Assembly: GCA_003963305.1 (NCBI GenBank)
Contig: RXJR01000032.1
Location: forward strand, 186,532-250,531
Source: Candidatus Melainabacteria bacterium
GTDB taxonomy: Bacteria; Cyanobacteriota; Vampirovibrionia; Obscuribacterales; Obscuribacteraceae
Length of the DNA: 64,000 nucleotides
Reading direction: 5' to 3'
The notes under the pieces were generated by a model. That model was not told where the DNA came from, did no database searches, and worked only from the letters and a program-made list of their open reading frames with translations. Position numbers and translations under genes: made by a program. Below are positions 38,984-48,967 of this stretch, in pieces. Positions within the stretch are counted from its first letter, which is position 1. Every line of letters starts with the position of its first letter.

Positions 38984-40951
38984 TCAATTAAATTGGCGCC
39001 AACCAGGCACCGCTATCCAAACTTCACTGTCGTCACTCAAAGCGGTCAGCACCGCCGCTGGTGCAGCTGGATTAGCCGCCACAGCTCGTCTGATGTCAGG
39101 GTTTTTATCCCTGGAGAACTGTTCCAGCAAATCTGCCGGCGCACTGGCGTTACCGGCGACTGCTGCTCTAACCAGCTCGTCATCGCCTGCCAGCTTCTTC
39201 AAAAGAGATGCCGGGGAATTCTTGTTAGCGGCGACGGCAGTTTTGACATCGAGACTGGCATCACCGCCAAGTGATTCCAGCACCGCGGCCGATGCTAAAG
39301 GATTGCTCGCTACAGCTACACGAACGTTGGGATCTCGGTCAGCAGAAAGAGCCTTCAAGGCGCTGGACGGCACGCGATTGGAGGCTGCCACCAGGAGTCT
39401 GAGTGCGGCATCTTTAGACTGCGCCAACTGATCGAAAACCGCATCACCAGGTCTCTGTACGCGATTGAGTAAACGCTGCAAGACCACCGAATCAGCATTT
39501 CCGGCAAGCGAGATCAAGGCAGCTTCAGGCGTTGCTGGGTTGGAAGCCAGAGCTCGCAACACCATAACAGAGGCATCGTTTACCAACCCGGAGAGCACAG
39601 CCGCATCAACATTCGGATTTGTGGCGACTGCCTGTCTCACATCTTCATTACCATCGCTCGATAGTTTTTTGAAGACCTCGTTACGCCAGGAATTGCCGGG
39701 GGCAGTACCCTTAAATGAGTTGGTCGCCAGCGCCAGCCGCACCATGAGCGAGCTGTCTGCCATCAATTTCTTTGCATCGGATTCGGGCAAGTAAGGATTC
39801 TGAGCCAGCGTGTGCCTGACTAGAGGCGACTCACTGCCCGAAAGAACGGCAAACATGTCAGAAGACAGGCTGGGTCTTGCGGCAATGATCTGGTCGATGG
39901 CAACCGAATTCACCTTATTGAGCCGCTTGATGATATCAGGGACGGTGCTAGGATTACGAGCTACAGCTTCACGCACCCGTTCACTGGAGTCGTTAGCCAA
40001 TTTTTCGACTACGGCAGCAGGCAGCGAATGATTGGTGGCCAGTGCCCAGCGGACACGCATCTGTTTGTCGGCAGCCAATTGGTCGATCAGTGTCGGATCT
40101 TCCTTTATAGATTTGGCATTCTGTGCCACTTCCAGACGAACTGCCCAACTGGTATCGCCAGCCAGTTTCTTCAATACCGCAATTGGTGTCGATGGATTGG
40201 CCGCAACGCCTTCTCGCACCACTTCGTTGTTGTCTTTGGAAAGCAGTTCAAGAGCTGAAGCCGGCGTATTGGCATTCTGCGCCACGAAGGAACGCACACC
40301 GAGATCGCCGTCTTGCGCCAGTACAGCTAGAGCCGCCGGTGACATAGTGCTCTGGCGCGCGAGAAATGTTCTCACCAGGCGATCACCGACGCGCGAGAGT
40401 CTGACAACTTGCTCGGGCGGCAAATGCGGATTGCGCGCTAAAGAAAGCAAAAGGTACTCAGTTTGAATGGGTCCCTGAGCCAGTTTCGACAACACATCAG
40501 GAGTTGTTTTCGGATTGGCAGCCAGCGTTTCGATAATTTTCGGCTGACGGGAATTAGCAAGGTAAGAAAGGGTAGCAGGACCAACAAAACTGGGATTAAG
40601 TAACACGGCCTCGCTGACAATATCGTTTGAATCTCTTGCCAGCCTGTCTTTATCGGCATCTGGAGTATTGGAATTAGCAGCAACGGCGCCACGAATTTCA
40701 TCAGATGGATCATTTGCCAACTTGCTCAATATCGCGGCGGGACAATGTGCATTCTGCGCCACGGAGAGACGAACCAACATGGCCGGACCGTAAAATTCAA
40801 TTGTCGGCGCAGCGGCGTCACGAGTCTGTTCAAGCCCGGAAGTGGCTGCTAACAAAGTGTTGGATGCCATCGCGGCCGGCGGCATCATCACAAGCGTAGA
40901 AGCCATCAAACTTTTCAAAAATTGCGCGTTAGCAGCTCGCAAAATTGACAT
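38984..40951 (-). CDS. Exported LRV-repeat protein, about 22 repeats
   Basis: 655 aa built almost wholly of about 22 copies of a 24-residue repeat with consensus VRxAVAxNPxTPxxVLxxLAxD, the leucine-rich-repeat-variant (LRV) pattern that folds as a right-handed helical solenoid. An N-terminal hydrophobic stretch ending near AAMAS indicates export, unusual for LRV proteins; the Cys cluster for an Fe-S centre known from Azotobacter LRV is missing. ATG 40951 is chosen since GGGAG is eight bases upstream. The last repeat breaks off after SEVWIAV. A protein-binding role in the envelope is inferred. Confidence 0.8.
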   Translation of the reverse strand: MSILRAANAQFLKSLMASTLVMMPPAAMASNTLLAATSGLEQTRDAAAPTIEFYGPAMLVRLSVAQNAHCPAAILSKLANDPSDEIRGAVAANSNTPDADKDRLARDSNDIVSEAVLLNPSFVGPATLSYLANSRQPKIIETLAANPKTTPDVLSKLAQGPIQTEYLLLSLARNPHLPPEQVVRLSRVGDRLVRTFLARQSTMSPAALAVLAQDGDLGVRSFVAQNANTPASALELLSKDNNEVVREGVAANPSTPIAVLKKLAGDTSWAVRLEVAQNAKSIKEDPTLIDQLAADKQMRVRWALATNHSLPAAVVEKLANDSSERVREAVARNPSTVPDIIKRLNKVNSVAIDQIIAARPSLSSDMFAVLSGSESPLVRHTLAQNPYLPESDAKKLMADSSLMVRLALATNSFKGTAPGNSWRNEVFKKLSSDGNEDVRQAVATNPNVDAAVLSGLVNDASVMVLRALASNPATPEAALISLAGNADSVVLQRLLNRVQRPGDAVFDQLAQSKDAALRLLVAASNRVPSSALKALSADRDPNVRVAVASNPLASAAVLESLGGDASLDVKTAVAANKNSPASLLKKLAGDDELVRAAVAGNASAPADLLEQFSRDKNPDIRRAVAANPAAPAAVLTALSDDSEVWIAVPGWRQFN

Positions 40952-41061
40952 TACATTCACTCCCTTGAACAAAAAACCGTGGAGCTTGATATCTCAACGG
41001 ATCACATCATTTTAACGGGTCTAAGATTTCGATGCAGCAGAAAACTACAAAATTCCAATCG

Positions 41062-42924
41062 TCAAGAAGCCTGGTGAATCTCTCGAATCAATCCCAGTAG
41101 AACATCGCGATTCAATTCCTGACTTACGTATTCGATGTACTTAACTTGCCAGTTTTCAATGTCCTTGATAATTGTGGTCAGCGATGTTTGCGCCGAACGA
41201 GCTGCAGCCAGGTCAACGCCCACCTCGCCACCGGCGCCCATGGTGAATATTCTTGCCCGCCCGGAATAACCGATGCTGTCTCGTAAGGCGAGGCGCAGAA
41301 ACGCCAGGCTGCGCTCCGCTGTAATTTTGGCACTGACTCCTCCAACAAGCTGCTGGAACTTGTCGAGAGGTCCGTGCAGATCCACTTTCGGAATTTTCAC
41401 GAGTTCATGGTGCAAAAGCAAATTAATGGCTGTCGTCAATTGAGAAGTTGTGACGTCACCGAGATAGCGAATACTCGTCGCCAGCGAGGTGATGCCATCC
41501 ATGGCAGCCCAGACACGCTGAGCCCGCTCCATCTCTTCCGCCGATACGGGTCTCTTCTCTTGCGGATCTTCAAGCAACGTCTCAAGCAATCCGTTGTCAT
41601 CGGGTACCTTTTCGAGTACGGAGTTGATACCTTTAGGCAACTTTTTCAAAACAGTATCAGTATTATCTTTCGCCAGAGCAGCATCGAGCAAAAGCTTATC
41701 CAGCGGTTTCGAAACCTTACAGTTATCCCTGGCGAGGTCGGCTGGAGGAGTGCGTTGAATGAAGACGAAGATTCCATCTTTCCACGATGAAGCAAATTCG
41801 ATCACAGCAGAATTGCCTGCAACCTTGCCGACTTTAGCGTGAGTCAGGCGACCAACCTCGAACTGGGCGCGGAACTGCGAATCTTTGTATTCAACTGAAA
41901 GCACACCTGATTCACGGTTGGTGGCGATGTTTTGCAAAAGGTTGGAAGGGTCGGTCGTACCAAGGTGACCGACCAGCGATTGCACTTGAGTCTCCTCGCC
42001 GGATGTCTTCACGAGCTTGACTTTGTCTGAATCAGAAGTCTGTCCGTAAAACGCCTGGTCTTGCAGTGCGATCTCCAGCTGACGAGTGTTGATAAAACCC
42101 TTCTTCACAGCCAGTGGTCCGAGAGTAACCCGCTCTTTAATCGGCATACTGTGCAACTCGAAAAGCAATTCATCAACCTGATCTTGAGTGACTAATTTCG
42201 ATGCGAGCAGCAGATCTTTCAATGTGAAAGGAGTCTGGTTGCGGAAACAGTTGACGAGGAAAGGCACCTTATTGAAGATGGGATAAATGGCGCGGCTCTG
42301 TTCAAGCCCCTTCAGCTCTTCCAAAACGTCATCGGCGGTCATCCGCCCTTGCGAGGTGATGCGATGCGTGATTGTGCTGAGCGGCGTAAAATTGTCGACG
42401 GCAGCAATCACTGCATTTCGGCGACGCGGTTGGTCCATTCCAGCTTTCATTTTGATGCCCAGGTGCGTCAACACCGGCACGGTCGACATCAGGACCTGCT
42501 GCGCCAGGTCAGTGCTCTCTTCCGCCACTTCGCCGGAAGACCCTATTACAGACTGTACATGCCTTGCAAGAGGCGCGGAATAGTCGAAAAGCTCAGCATG
42601 GTTTTCAAATATATGAAAGCTCAAAGAGCCCATCAAAGTATCTCTGACAACGGCTACAGCTTTGTCCTTTTTGACGAAAACCAGGGCTCCCTGAACTTCA
42701 AGCAGAGTGCCGGCCAGCCCGCCAGCCTCAATCAAAAGTTCGGCCGGGAAGAGGTAACCGCATGTCGTGGCGTCAATCAAGACCGCGTCAAACAGATGCT
42801 TACCGGCTGAAAGACCGTTCAATTCAGCCAGCAGATCAGGACCATATTTGAGAACTACGACGTTCTCCTGAGACATCATGCGACTCAGACGCTCTGTAAT
42901 GATCTCATTTTGTTCAACGGCCAT
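41062..42924 (-). CDS. DUF4388-domain protein
   Basis: 620 aa, soluble. The middle part (about residues 310-400) has the DUF4388 pattern: LVGHLGTTDPSNLLQNIATNRESGVL-type strand and helix order followed by VGRLTHAKVGKVAGNSAVIEFASSW. Before it lies a segment like MshEN domains (LGPLAVKKGFINTRQLEIAL). DUF4388 proteins are often found in gliding or type IV-pilus regulation. There is no catalytic motif. Its ATG faces the TPR-metzincin gene divergently, 200 bp away. Confidence 0.75.
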   Translation of the reverse strand: MAVEQNEIITERLSRMMSQENVVVLKYGPDLLAELNGLSAGKHLFDAVLIDATTCGYLFPAELLIEAGGLAGTLLEVQGALVFVKKDKAVAVVRDTLMGSLSFHIFENHAELFDYSAPLARHVQSVIGSSGEVAEESTDLAQQVLMSTVPVLTHLGIKMKAGMDQPRRRNAVIAAVDNFTPLSTITHRITSQGRMTADDVLEELKGLEQSRAIYPIFNKVPFLVNCFRNQTPFTLKDLLLASKLVTQDQVDELLFELHSMPIKERVTLGPLAVKKGFINTRQLEIALQDQAFYGQTSDSDKVKLVKTSGEETQVQSLVGHLGTTDPSNLLQNIATNRESGVLSVEYKDSQFRAQFEVGRLTHAKVGKVAGNSAVIEFASSWKDGIFVFIQRTPPADLARDNCKVSKPLDKLLLDAALAKDNTDTVLKKLPKGINSVLEKVPDDNGLLETLLEDPQEKRPVSAEEMERAQRVWAAMDGITSLATSIRYLGDVTTSQLTTAINLLLHHELVKIPKVDLHGPLDKFQQLVGGVSAKITAERSLAFLRLALRDSIGYSGRARIFTMGAGGEVGVDLAAARSAQTSLTTIIKDIENWQVKYIEYVSQELNRDVLLGLIREIHQAS

Positions 42925-43124
42925 TCGTCAGCTCAACCGCCCTGTGCTCGGGTCTACCCGCCAGAGGTAGTATGCCCACTAATCTAAGATAACAAATCAT
43001 TGCGGTAAACTTCACCTGGGGCGTCAGAAGTTCGGGCTGCCGGTTGGAATTTCTTCGTCTTTCGTCAGAACTACGACGCTCGCCCACGCTTATCAGACAC
43101 TCGTACAGCGCGTACGCAGGACAT

Positions 43125-44408
43125 ATGAAGCCATCCGCCGGGACATTTTTGCTAGCTGTCAGTGCGTATGCTTGTGCCTGGGTCATGGGTCCTGCTTACG
43201 CCGACTCCCCGGCAGCGTTTCCAGCGACTGGCTCTGAATCGCCTGCTGCTCCAGTAGAAACGCCCCCTGCTCAGTCAGAATCAACAGCATCGCTTTCGAA
43301 AAGTCCTGACACTAATACTCAGGTTCAAAGCACACAAAGCGTCGGCACCAACATATCACCGGACATTCGCGACGATCATCCACGCGTCAAAGAACTATTT
43401 TCACAGGCGGTTCATCTGCTCAAAATCAATCACGCTTATCAGGCGCGAGATCTATTGGAACAAGCCGTCGCTCTCGCCCCCAAATCAGCCGGAATCCATT
43501 GCAATCTCGGACTGGCCTACCAAAATTCAGGCAACATTCCGCGTGCGCTGGAAGAGTTCAGAGCCGCTCTGGCACTCAACCCTCGCATGCCCGAAGCCAC
43601 TTTGAACCTGGCTGGTTGTTATCAGAGCATGGGAGCAAATACAGAGGCTATTTACTGGTACAGAAGCTATTTATCGGCAAAAGAAATCGCGGAACCGCAG
43701 CGCAAACAGATCAACGACATCATTGCGGCGCTGGAAAATGCCGTACAAAAACCTTACTCAGATCCAAAGGGAGAAGATTACCTGGCGAACGTTACAGCAG
43801 AAGGCACTTATCGGTGGGCGAAAGAGAAAATGCCGATTCGCGTCTTCGTTCAAAATGCTGATGCTTTGAACAGCAAAGCACCGGGAGGCTACAAGGAAGC
43901 GTTCAAAAGCGCATTGCTTGGAGCTTTCGATCGCTGGTGCCAGGCCACAGGCAATCGGGTCAAGTATCAAGTTGTTCCAGACAAAGAACATGCAGATATC
44001 TTCTGCACATGGACCTCTGATCCCATGGAAGTCACAGAGAATGGCACTCTTAGCGAGCGCGGCTCAGCCAAGATTATCGTCAAAGGCAGCCAGATCGAAC
44101 GTGCGACGCTGAAGATTTTGACGCGACCTATATTGGAAGACGGTGTGCTCAGCGAAGACGAAATGAAGAAAGCATGTCTTCACGAAGTCGGTCATGTACT
44201 GGGTCTGCAAGGGCATTCAACCAACAACCACGACGTGATGTTTTTCACTGTCGACACAGCAACAGTCTGGCCTGTTCTGTCACGAAGAGACAAGGCGACA
44301 ATTTTGCGACTCTATCAAAGCTATCCCGTAGTTAACGCCAAACCTATATCGACCGCAAATAGCACAAATTCAGCCACGCAACCAAAACCTAAACCCAGAG
44401 CAAAGTGA
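43125..44408 (+). CDS. Exported TPR-metzincin protease, copy 1
   Basis: A signal peptide (ends about GPAYA), then TPR units (LGLAYQNSGNIPRALEEF, LAGCYQSMGANTEAIYWY), then a matrixin-like zinc protease domain. The zinc site is complete: HEVGHVLGLQGH (His353, Glu354, His357, His363), with a following Met in DVMFF as the Met-turn. The ATG at 43125 starts a classic signal peptide. It resembles the gene at 54496-55614 in order and in detail (YLAEVT and RWxxxxxPIRVF type blocks), so the two are paralogues. The secreted enzyme should cut proteins; the TPR part may pick the substrate. Confidence 0.88.
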   Translation: MKPSAGTFLLAVSAYACAWVMGPAYADSPAAFPATGSESPAAPVETPPAQSESTASLSKSPDTNTQVQSTQSVGTNISPDIRDDHPRVKELFSQAVHLLKINHAYQARDLLEQAVALAPKSAGIHCNLGLAYQNSGNIPRALEEFRAALALNPRMPEATLNLAGCYQSMGANTEAIYWYRSYLSAKEIAEPQRKQINDIIAALENAVQKPYSDPKGEDYLANVTAEGTYRWAKEKMPIRVFVQNADALNSKAPGGYKEAFKSALLGAFDRWCQATGNRVKYQVVPDKEHADIFCTWTSDPMEVTENGTLSERGSAKIIVKGSQIERATLKILTRPILEDGVLSEDEMKKACLHEVGHVLGLQGHSTNNHDVMFFTVDTATVWPVLSRRDKATILRLYQSYPVVNAKPISTANSTNSATQPKPKPRAK

Positions 44409-44461
44409 CTTCATCATTTAACGTGCGCGAAAAACCCGGAGCGCTGGCGCATTCGAGAAAT

Positions 44462-44491
44462 TTGGCACTTGGATACTTAATTCGCTGTAAT
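44462..44491 (+). promoter_or_regulatory. Candidate promoter of the exported glycine-zipper protein
   Basis: TTGGCA (44462-44467) and TGTAAT (44486-44491) with an 18-bp spacer each match consensus in five of six positions. The start would leave about 73 nt before the ATG at 44571. Confidence 0.45.
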
Positions 44492-44570
44492 CCCCCGAAT
44501 CGATGCATCAAATAGACTACTACTGGCGCATTGGCGAACCGCACCGTCCAAATTCGAGCACCAAATTTAA

Positions 44571-45710
44571 ATGAAGTTATCGGAACAGAAAAGCTCCTTC
44601 AAATCGAAAGCGATTTTGCTATCGACGCTGCTTACTATGGCGTCGATGCAATCGGTTCCGCTCATGGCGCAAACAACGCAAGAGCCCGAAATTGGTGAAG
44701 CTCGACCGGCCCAGTCCAGACCACTGTTGAAAGGTTCAGCTGAATACGTTGTGCCGCAAGGCACAACCATCAAACTACAGATGGCTTCAGTACCAACCAC
44801 CGGGTTGCATTTGCTTGATCGCGACCTGGATGGAAATTTGTATCCTGCCAAACTGGGCGAAGAAATAACGGCTAAGACGACTGAAGACATGTATGTTGAC
44901 GATAACAAGGTCATTCCCGAAGGCACGGTCTTCCACGGAACTGTATCTAAGATCGTTGCTCCAAGGCGCTTGCACAGAGACGGCTCACTTTCTATAGCAT
45001 TCGATCATTTCACGACTCCGGACGGAAGAAAATTTGCTTTCAAGGCTGACGCAAATAATTTCGTCGCTTCCACAAACAAGTCGAAGATGCGCGAAGCCGG
45101 TCGTGTCGCAGCGCATGCTGCCGGCGGTGCCATCGTAGGCGCTCTCGTTGCATATCAACTTTTCGGCATGAAAGGCACGATTGCCACACACGGATACAAC
45201 ATCGCTGGTGGTGCTGCGGGTGGTGCATTGCTGGCGACAGGGTTCGCCTTGATGGACAAAGGCAAAAAAGCAGTGCTGGAGCCAGGTGACAATCTGAACA
45301 TGCAAATCGACACTGACCTGCTCATGCCTGCAGCGGTAGAGCCGACAGCCAAAGCAAGATCACCCTATCTGGAAGGACTGACTATAGAAATCGAGAAGTC
45401 CAAAGTGATCAAAGATGGACTGGATGGACATCTTGTTCGACTGGACGTAATCGTAAACAACGACAGCGACAAAGAACTCAAATCCATAGACTTATACATG
45501 GAAGATGGAAATGGTAACCGTACGCCATTGTGCAATGGCATAGAACTAGACCTGGAAAGCACTGAGTATTTGTTCACTCTCAAACCGCATACACGCAGAA
45601 AGATGCGCATGAACTTCCAGAGCGAATTTCCCAAACTGCAGCGGCAGTTGGTCTGGCTCGACCACAAGAGTCGCCAGGTTTGCTTCCGCCAGAAACTTCC
45701 TATCAACTAA
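44571..45710 (+). CDS. Exported protein with TrbI-like domain and glycine zipper
   Basis: 379 aa with a signal peptide (ends near SVPLMA). Residues about 95-160 (IPEGTVFHGTVSKIV, SIAFDHFTTPDGRKFAF) resemble the beta domain of VirB10/TrbI-type proteins. Gly/Ala-rich helices (HAAGGAIVGALVA, IAGGAAGGALLATG) that look like membrane glycine zippers follow, and then a C-terminal beta-rich part (VRLDVIVNNDSDKELKSIDL). No clear ribosome-binding site precedes the ATG. Exact function unknown; an outer envelope structural role fits. Confidence 0.7.
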   Translation: MKLSEQKSSFKSKAILLSTLLTMASMQSVPLMAQTTQEPEIGEARPAQSRPLLKGSAEYVVPQGTTIKLQMASVPTTGLHLLDRDLDGNLYPAKLGEEITAKTTEDMYVDDNKVIPEGTVFHGTVSKIVAPRRLHRDGSLSIAFDHFTTPDGRKFAFKADANNFVASTNKSKMREAGRVAAHAAGGAIVGALVAYQLFGMKGTIATHGYNIAGGAAGGALLATGFALMDKGKKAVLEPGDNLNMQIDTDLLMPAAVEPTAKARSPYLEGLTIEIEKSKVIKDGLDGHLVRLDVIVNNDSDKELKSIDLYMEDGNGNRTPLCNGIELDLESTEYLFTLKPHTRRKMRMNFQSEFPKLQRQLVWLDHKSRQVCFRQKLPIN

Positions 45711-46018
45711 ATCTGAATACCATCCATATGTAAAGCTGTAATCCGCAAACCCCCTGCGGACTGAATAAGTGGAACTACGTATTTTCCCGTATTGACGAAA
45801 GGTGAGGACGGTTTCATATTATAGACATCGATGAGGCGGCAAACCCATCGAACCAGGTTTCCGAAATTACTAGATGCACAGCGATGCACCACTAATGGTA
45901 TCGCGCATCCAGTCCCCCGATCTCCCTTCAATCTGCTTTTTGCAGATCAGATCGCCGTGGCATCTCACAAACGCAATGAGAATAAGCCCTCTTGCCAGCC
46001 ATCAGGAGTCGCGAAGCC
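45711..46018. other. Non-coding gap before the MshEN-like gene
   Basis: About 308 bp with no convincing gene. A possible promoter toward the next gene is TTGACG (45792-45797) with TATTAT (45817-45822), although the 19-bp spacer is long. Short reading frames on both strands lack ribosome-binding sites. Confidence 0.4.
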
Positions 46019-47212
46019 ATGCGACCGGAAATTACAATTAGTTCGATAGCGTCTGAATTGATTAGTTCATCAGGGCTGATACCGGGTGAAGTTCTGGTGC
46101 AGGCGCACTTACTTGCTAACAAGAACAATATCCCCTTCGGCAGAGCGCTGGTAATGAGCGGTCATCTGGGTGAAGGCGACTTGACCTCACTTTTGCAAGC
46201 AGCGCAAATGGTCAAGCAAGGCGAAATCACAAAAGAAATGGCCGTTCCGATTATTGTCAAAGCAATCTCGGAATGCCTGCCCTTCTTCAGCATTGTTCAG
46301 AAATACGACGAAACGCCACGCAGAAAGCTGGCAGAGCTTTTGCTGGCAGCGCGCATCATGACCGAATCTGACTTGAATAATCTCATCCACCAGAGCGAAG
46401 TGAACAAACTGACACTCGGTCGGTTGCTCACACTTTCAGATTGTTTGACGGCGAAGCAACTTAGGGCCGCACTAGAACTGCTCGTTCTGGTGAGAGGCAA
46501 GTGCATCTCGCAAGAAATTGCCGTTCGTGCATTCAAATACATCTTCGCTTCTCACGTGACAGTGCTGGAAGCATTGACGCAGTGCCGGGTAGAGATGCCG
46601 GCTGCTATGCCAAAAGTGGGAGAATTGCTGTGCGGCGCGGCGATAATCAGCGAAACAGAAGTGCTCAATGCTGCGGAAATCGGTCTGGAAACGAACAAAC
46701 CAATCGGCGAAGTTCTGTTCGAACGCGGACTGGTACCGCCCCTGGTGCTGAAGGCAGCGCTGCGTTTGCAGAGCATGGTACTGAGTGGCAAGCTCAACTT
46801 CAGCCAGGCAGAAGAGTTGCTGCGGCAGGCTCACGCGCATCAAGTTCCCGTCGAAAAAGTTTTAGAAGAACTGGGCGAATTCAAGAAAAATCTGGTTGAA
46901 TTCTTGAAACGCTCACGCAAAATCACTGATAAAGATTTGCGCCAGGCGCTCGAAACTTATCCGACCCTGACCGATGACCTGGCCAGAGCCCTTCTTGCAA
47001 ATAACGCCATAGATCTGAAATCACTGAAAACAGCAGTGCATTGCTTGAATCTGGTGCGCAACGGTACAGCCAATATGGATCAAGCAATAATGGTTTTCCA
47101 CTACTGCTTGCGAACCGGGACCTCAGTCAAAGAAGCGCGCAAAGAGCTCACATGGAACAGCTCTCTGGCAGAAACTCGCAAAGTTATCAATAAAATGTCT
47201 GAAGTAGCATAG
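46019..47212 (+). CDS. Repeat protein with MshEN-like units
   Basis: 397 aa, soluble and helical. A unit of the type LGxLLLxxGxLTxxxLxxAL recurs several times (GRALVMSGHLGEGDLTSLLQ, AELLLAARIMTESDLNNLI, GRLLTLSDCLTAKQLRAAL, GEVLFERGLVPPLVLKAAL). This is the pattern of MshEN domains, which bind c-di-GMP in type II secretion and pilus ATPases, but here there is no ATPase. ATG 46019 has AGGAG ten bases upstream. It may sense a nucleotide or bind partner proteins; the related unit in the DUF4388 protein of this window supports a shared regulatory context. Confidence 0.7.
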   Translation: MRPEITISSIASELISSSGLIPGEVLVQAHLLANKNNIPFGRALVMSGHLGEGDLTSLLQAAQMVKQGEITKEMAVPIIVKAISECLPFFSIVQKYDETPRRKLAELLLAARIMTESDLNNLIHQSEVNKLTLGRLLTLSDCLTAKQLRAALELLVLVRGKCISQEIAVRAFKYIFASHVTVLEALTQCRVEMPAAMPKVGELLCGAAIISETEVLNAAEIGLETNKPIGEVLFERGLVPPLVLKAALRLQSMVLSGKLNFSQAEELLRQAHAHQVPVEKVLEELGEFKKNLVEFLKRSRKITDKDLRQALETYPTLTDDLARALLANNAIDLKSLKTAVHCLNLVRNGTANMDQAIMVFHYCLRTGTSVKEARKELTWNSSLAETRKVINKMSEVA

Positions 47213-47224
47213 CGGCTGGAGCGC

Positions 47225-47623
47225 TCAAAAAACGCTGTCAAGCTTCTCTTTTTCAGAGCGACCCTTCTCAGTCCGCTTTTCGCGCTGCTTATCAATTCTG
47301 TATGCGTGCCATGAACCACGCATGGTCAGCTCGGACTCATAGATGACCCACTTACCGCTCATCGTTTTTCCATCGTCACTCATCGTTCCCTGATAGTCGA
47401 TGGACGCGACCTTGAGCGTCGTGTACTGCTTTGTAAAACGCACGGTTGGATAGTTGAAACTGCCAACGAGCACTGCCGCTCCAAGCCACTCATCATCTAC
47501 AATTTCGCCTGACAGAGCACCTTTACTGTCAGTGAAAGAAGCGTCAAAGGCACTGCCTCGATCGGGGTTATCTGAATAGGTGTAATGTCCCCGCCATTTG
47601 CCATCGATTTTGTGGGAAGTCAT
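47225..47623 (-). CDS. Hypothetical small beta-rich protein
   Basis: 132 aa with alternating strands (GKWRGHYTYSDN, GALSGEIVDD, MSGKWVIYESELTMRGSWHAY), like a small lipocalin-type or stress-protein barrel, and a basic C-terminal tail (KQREKRTEKGRSEKEK). No signal peptide. I do not recognise the family. It converges with the MshEN-like gene, 12 bases between stops. Confidence 0.65.
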   Translation of the reverse strand: MTSHKIDGKWRGHYTYSDNPDRGSAFDASFTDSKGALSGEIVDDEWLGAAVLVGSFNYPTVRFTKQYTTLKVASIDYQGTMSDDGKTMSGKWVIYESELTMRGSWHAYRIDKQREKRTEKGRSEKEKLDSVF

Positions 47624-47772
47624 GCGATTCGCCAGTCAAAATTGAACACCAGGACCTAAGATAACACAGCAGGCTTGGGCTTTCGGCATCTGAACCCGAT
47701 GCAGATATTTTCTGCTAATCTAATGGGAGTTTGGTGTTCCCCAAAGTCAGCAATGCCTCTGGCAGAGAAAGT

Positions 47773-48795
47773 ATGAGCGTTCCAACTGTTTGTCCGAAAT
47801 GTTCTGGAAACCTGGTGAACATTGGGGGCAAACCAGTTTGCGAAAAGTGCTTCCATACTGTTGAACCGGGCGCAGCAGCCGCCCCTTCACCAGCTCCAGC
47901 TCCGAATGCGCCAGCACCAGCACCTGCGCCATCTTCAGCGCCTGCGTGGAGCGGACCCACTGAGGCAAGACCGAATCCGGCACCGCAGCAATCGCAGCCG
48001 GCTCCTCAGCAGCCCCAATTTGCTCAGCAGCCCCAGCCTGCTCCGCAGCAGCCCCAGTATGCTCAGCAACCGCAGCAGGCTCCTCAGCAGCCCCAATTTG
48101 CTCAACAAGCGCAGCCAGCGCCACCCAGACCGGCCGGTCCGGTTTGTCCGAAGTGTTCAGGAAACCTGGTAGACATCGGAGGCAAACCGGTTTGCGAACA
48201 GTGCTTCCACACGGTAGAAACTGGTTCGACCGGTTCCAGCCCTGCGCCAACTCCGGCGCCGAGAGCTCCAATGCCGCAACAGTCGCAGTCAGGACCGGGA
48301 CCAGGCGGCGCCGCAGCCAGACCTCTGAACTACGCTCCACAACCGACGCCGAATTTAAGCCCTCCGGCTCAGCAGGGTGGTTCAGTCAGCGCGGGCGAAT
48401 GCCCAAAATGCTCCGGCACACTTATGGATATCGGCGGCAAACCCGTATGCGAACAATGCTTTTACGTTGTGGACACCCCCAGTTCACCGGCCCGGATCAG
48501 CAGTAGCAGCAGTCCTTTCGCAAGCCAAGCCGCACAAAAACTTGCGCCTCCGCCACCAACAAATTGTCCAAAATGCTCAGGCAAGCTGGTCGAAGCTGGA
48601 GGCAACCTCGTATGCGGAGATTGTTATCACGTCGTAGAGCAGCCAAGTGCGACCCCGGCACGACCGAGCAACAACTTCACGCCGAGACGCACAGGTACTG
48701 GCGAAGAAGAACCGATGTCACCGCAAATGATCGGTGGCATAGCGCTGATTCTTCTCCTGATTTTGATGATTATTGTTCTGGCAATAAAGCACTGA
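47773..48795 (+). CDS. Membrane protein with four zinc ribbons
   Basis: Four nearly identical short zinc ribbons of type CPKCSGNLVxIGGKPVCEKCF, each with two CxxC pairs, lie at about residues 7-30, 127-150, 207-230 and 255-280. Long linkers rich in Pro, Gln and Ala separate them; the first holds repeated QQPQFAQQPQPAPQ-like units. The C terminus is a single transmembrane helix (GGIALILLLILMIIVLAI), so the ribbons face the cytoplasm as a tail-anchored protein or dangle outside. The start at ATG 47773 is chosen because the first ribbon follows at once; TTG 47731 or GTG 47734 are possible. Function unknown; zinc binding and multivalent scaffolding are likely. Confidence 0.8.
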   Translation: MSVPTVCPKCSGNLVNIGGKPVCEKCFHTVEPGAAAAPSPAPAPNAPAPAPAPSSAPAWSGPTEARPNPAPQQSQPAPQQPQFAQQPQPAPQQPQYAQQPQQAPQQPQFAQQAQPAPPRPAGPVCPKCSGNLVDIGGKPVCEQCFHTVETGSTGSSPAPTPAPRAPMPQQSQSGPGPGGAAARPLNYAPQPTPNLSPPAQQGGSVSAGECPKCSGTLMDIGGKPVCEQCFYVVDTPSSPARISSSSSPFASQAAQKLAPPPPTNCPKCSGKLVEAGGNLVCGDCYHVVEQPSATPARPSNNFTPRRTGTGEEEPMSPQMIGGIALILLLILMIIVLAIKH

Positions 48796-48833
48796 TCGCA
48801 TCTCAATCACGCCCTTAGTTCAGAACGGGGCGA

Positions 48834-48855
48834 ACTGCGGCGAAATTACCGCAGT
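48834..48855. other. Perfect hairpin after the zinc-ribbon gene
   Basis: ACTGCGG with CCGCAGT, a 7-bp stem with an 8-nt loop, 38 bp past the stop. There is no T tract on either strand, so it may protect the mRNA end rather than terminate. Confidence 0.4.
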
Positions 48856-48967
48856 GTGCTAAACGCCACAAAACCGAGCGATCAGCGCAGCAAAACTTGC
48901 CACCGTATATAGAACTACTTATTCACGACTGGAAGGTGGAGAATCTGAGTGTCGAACTAACTATTCG

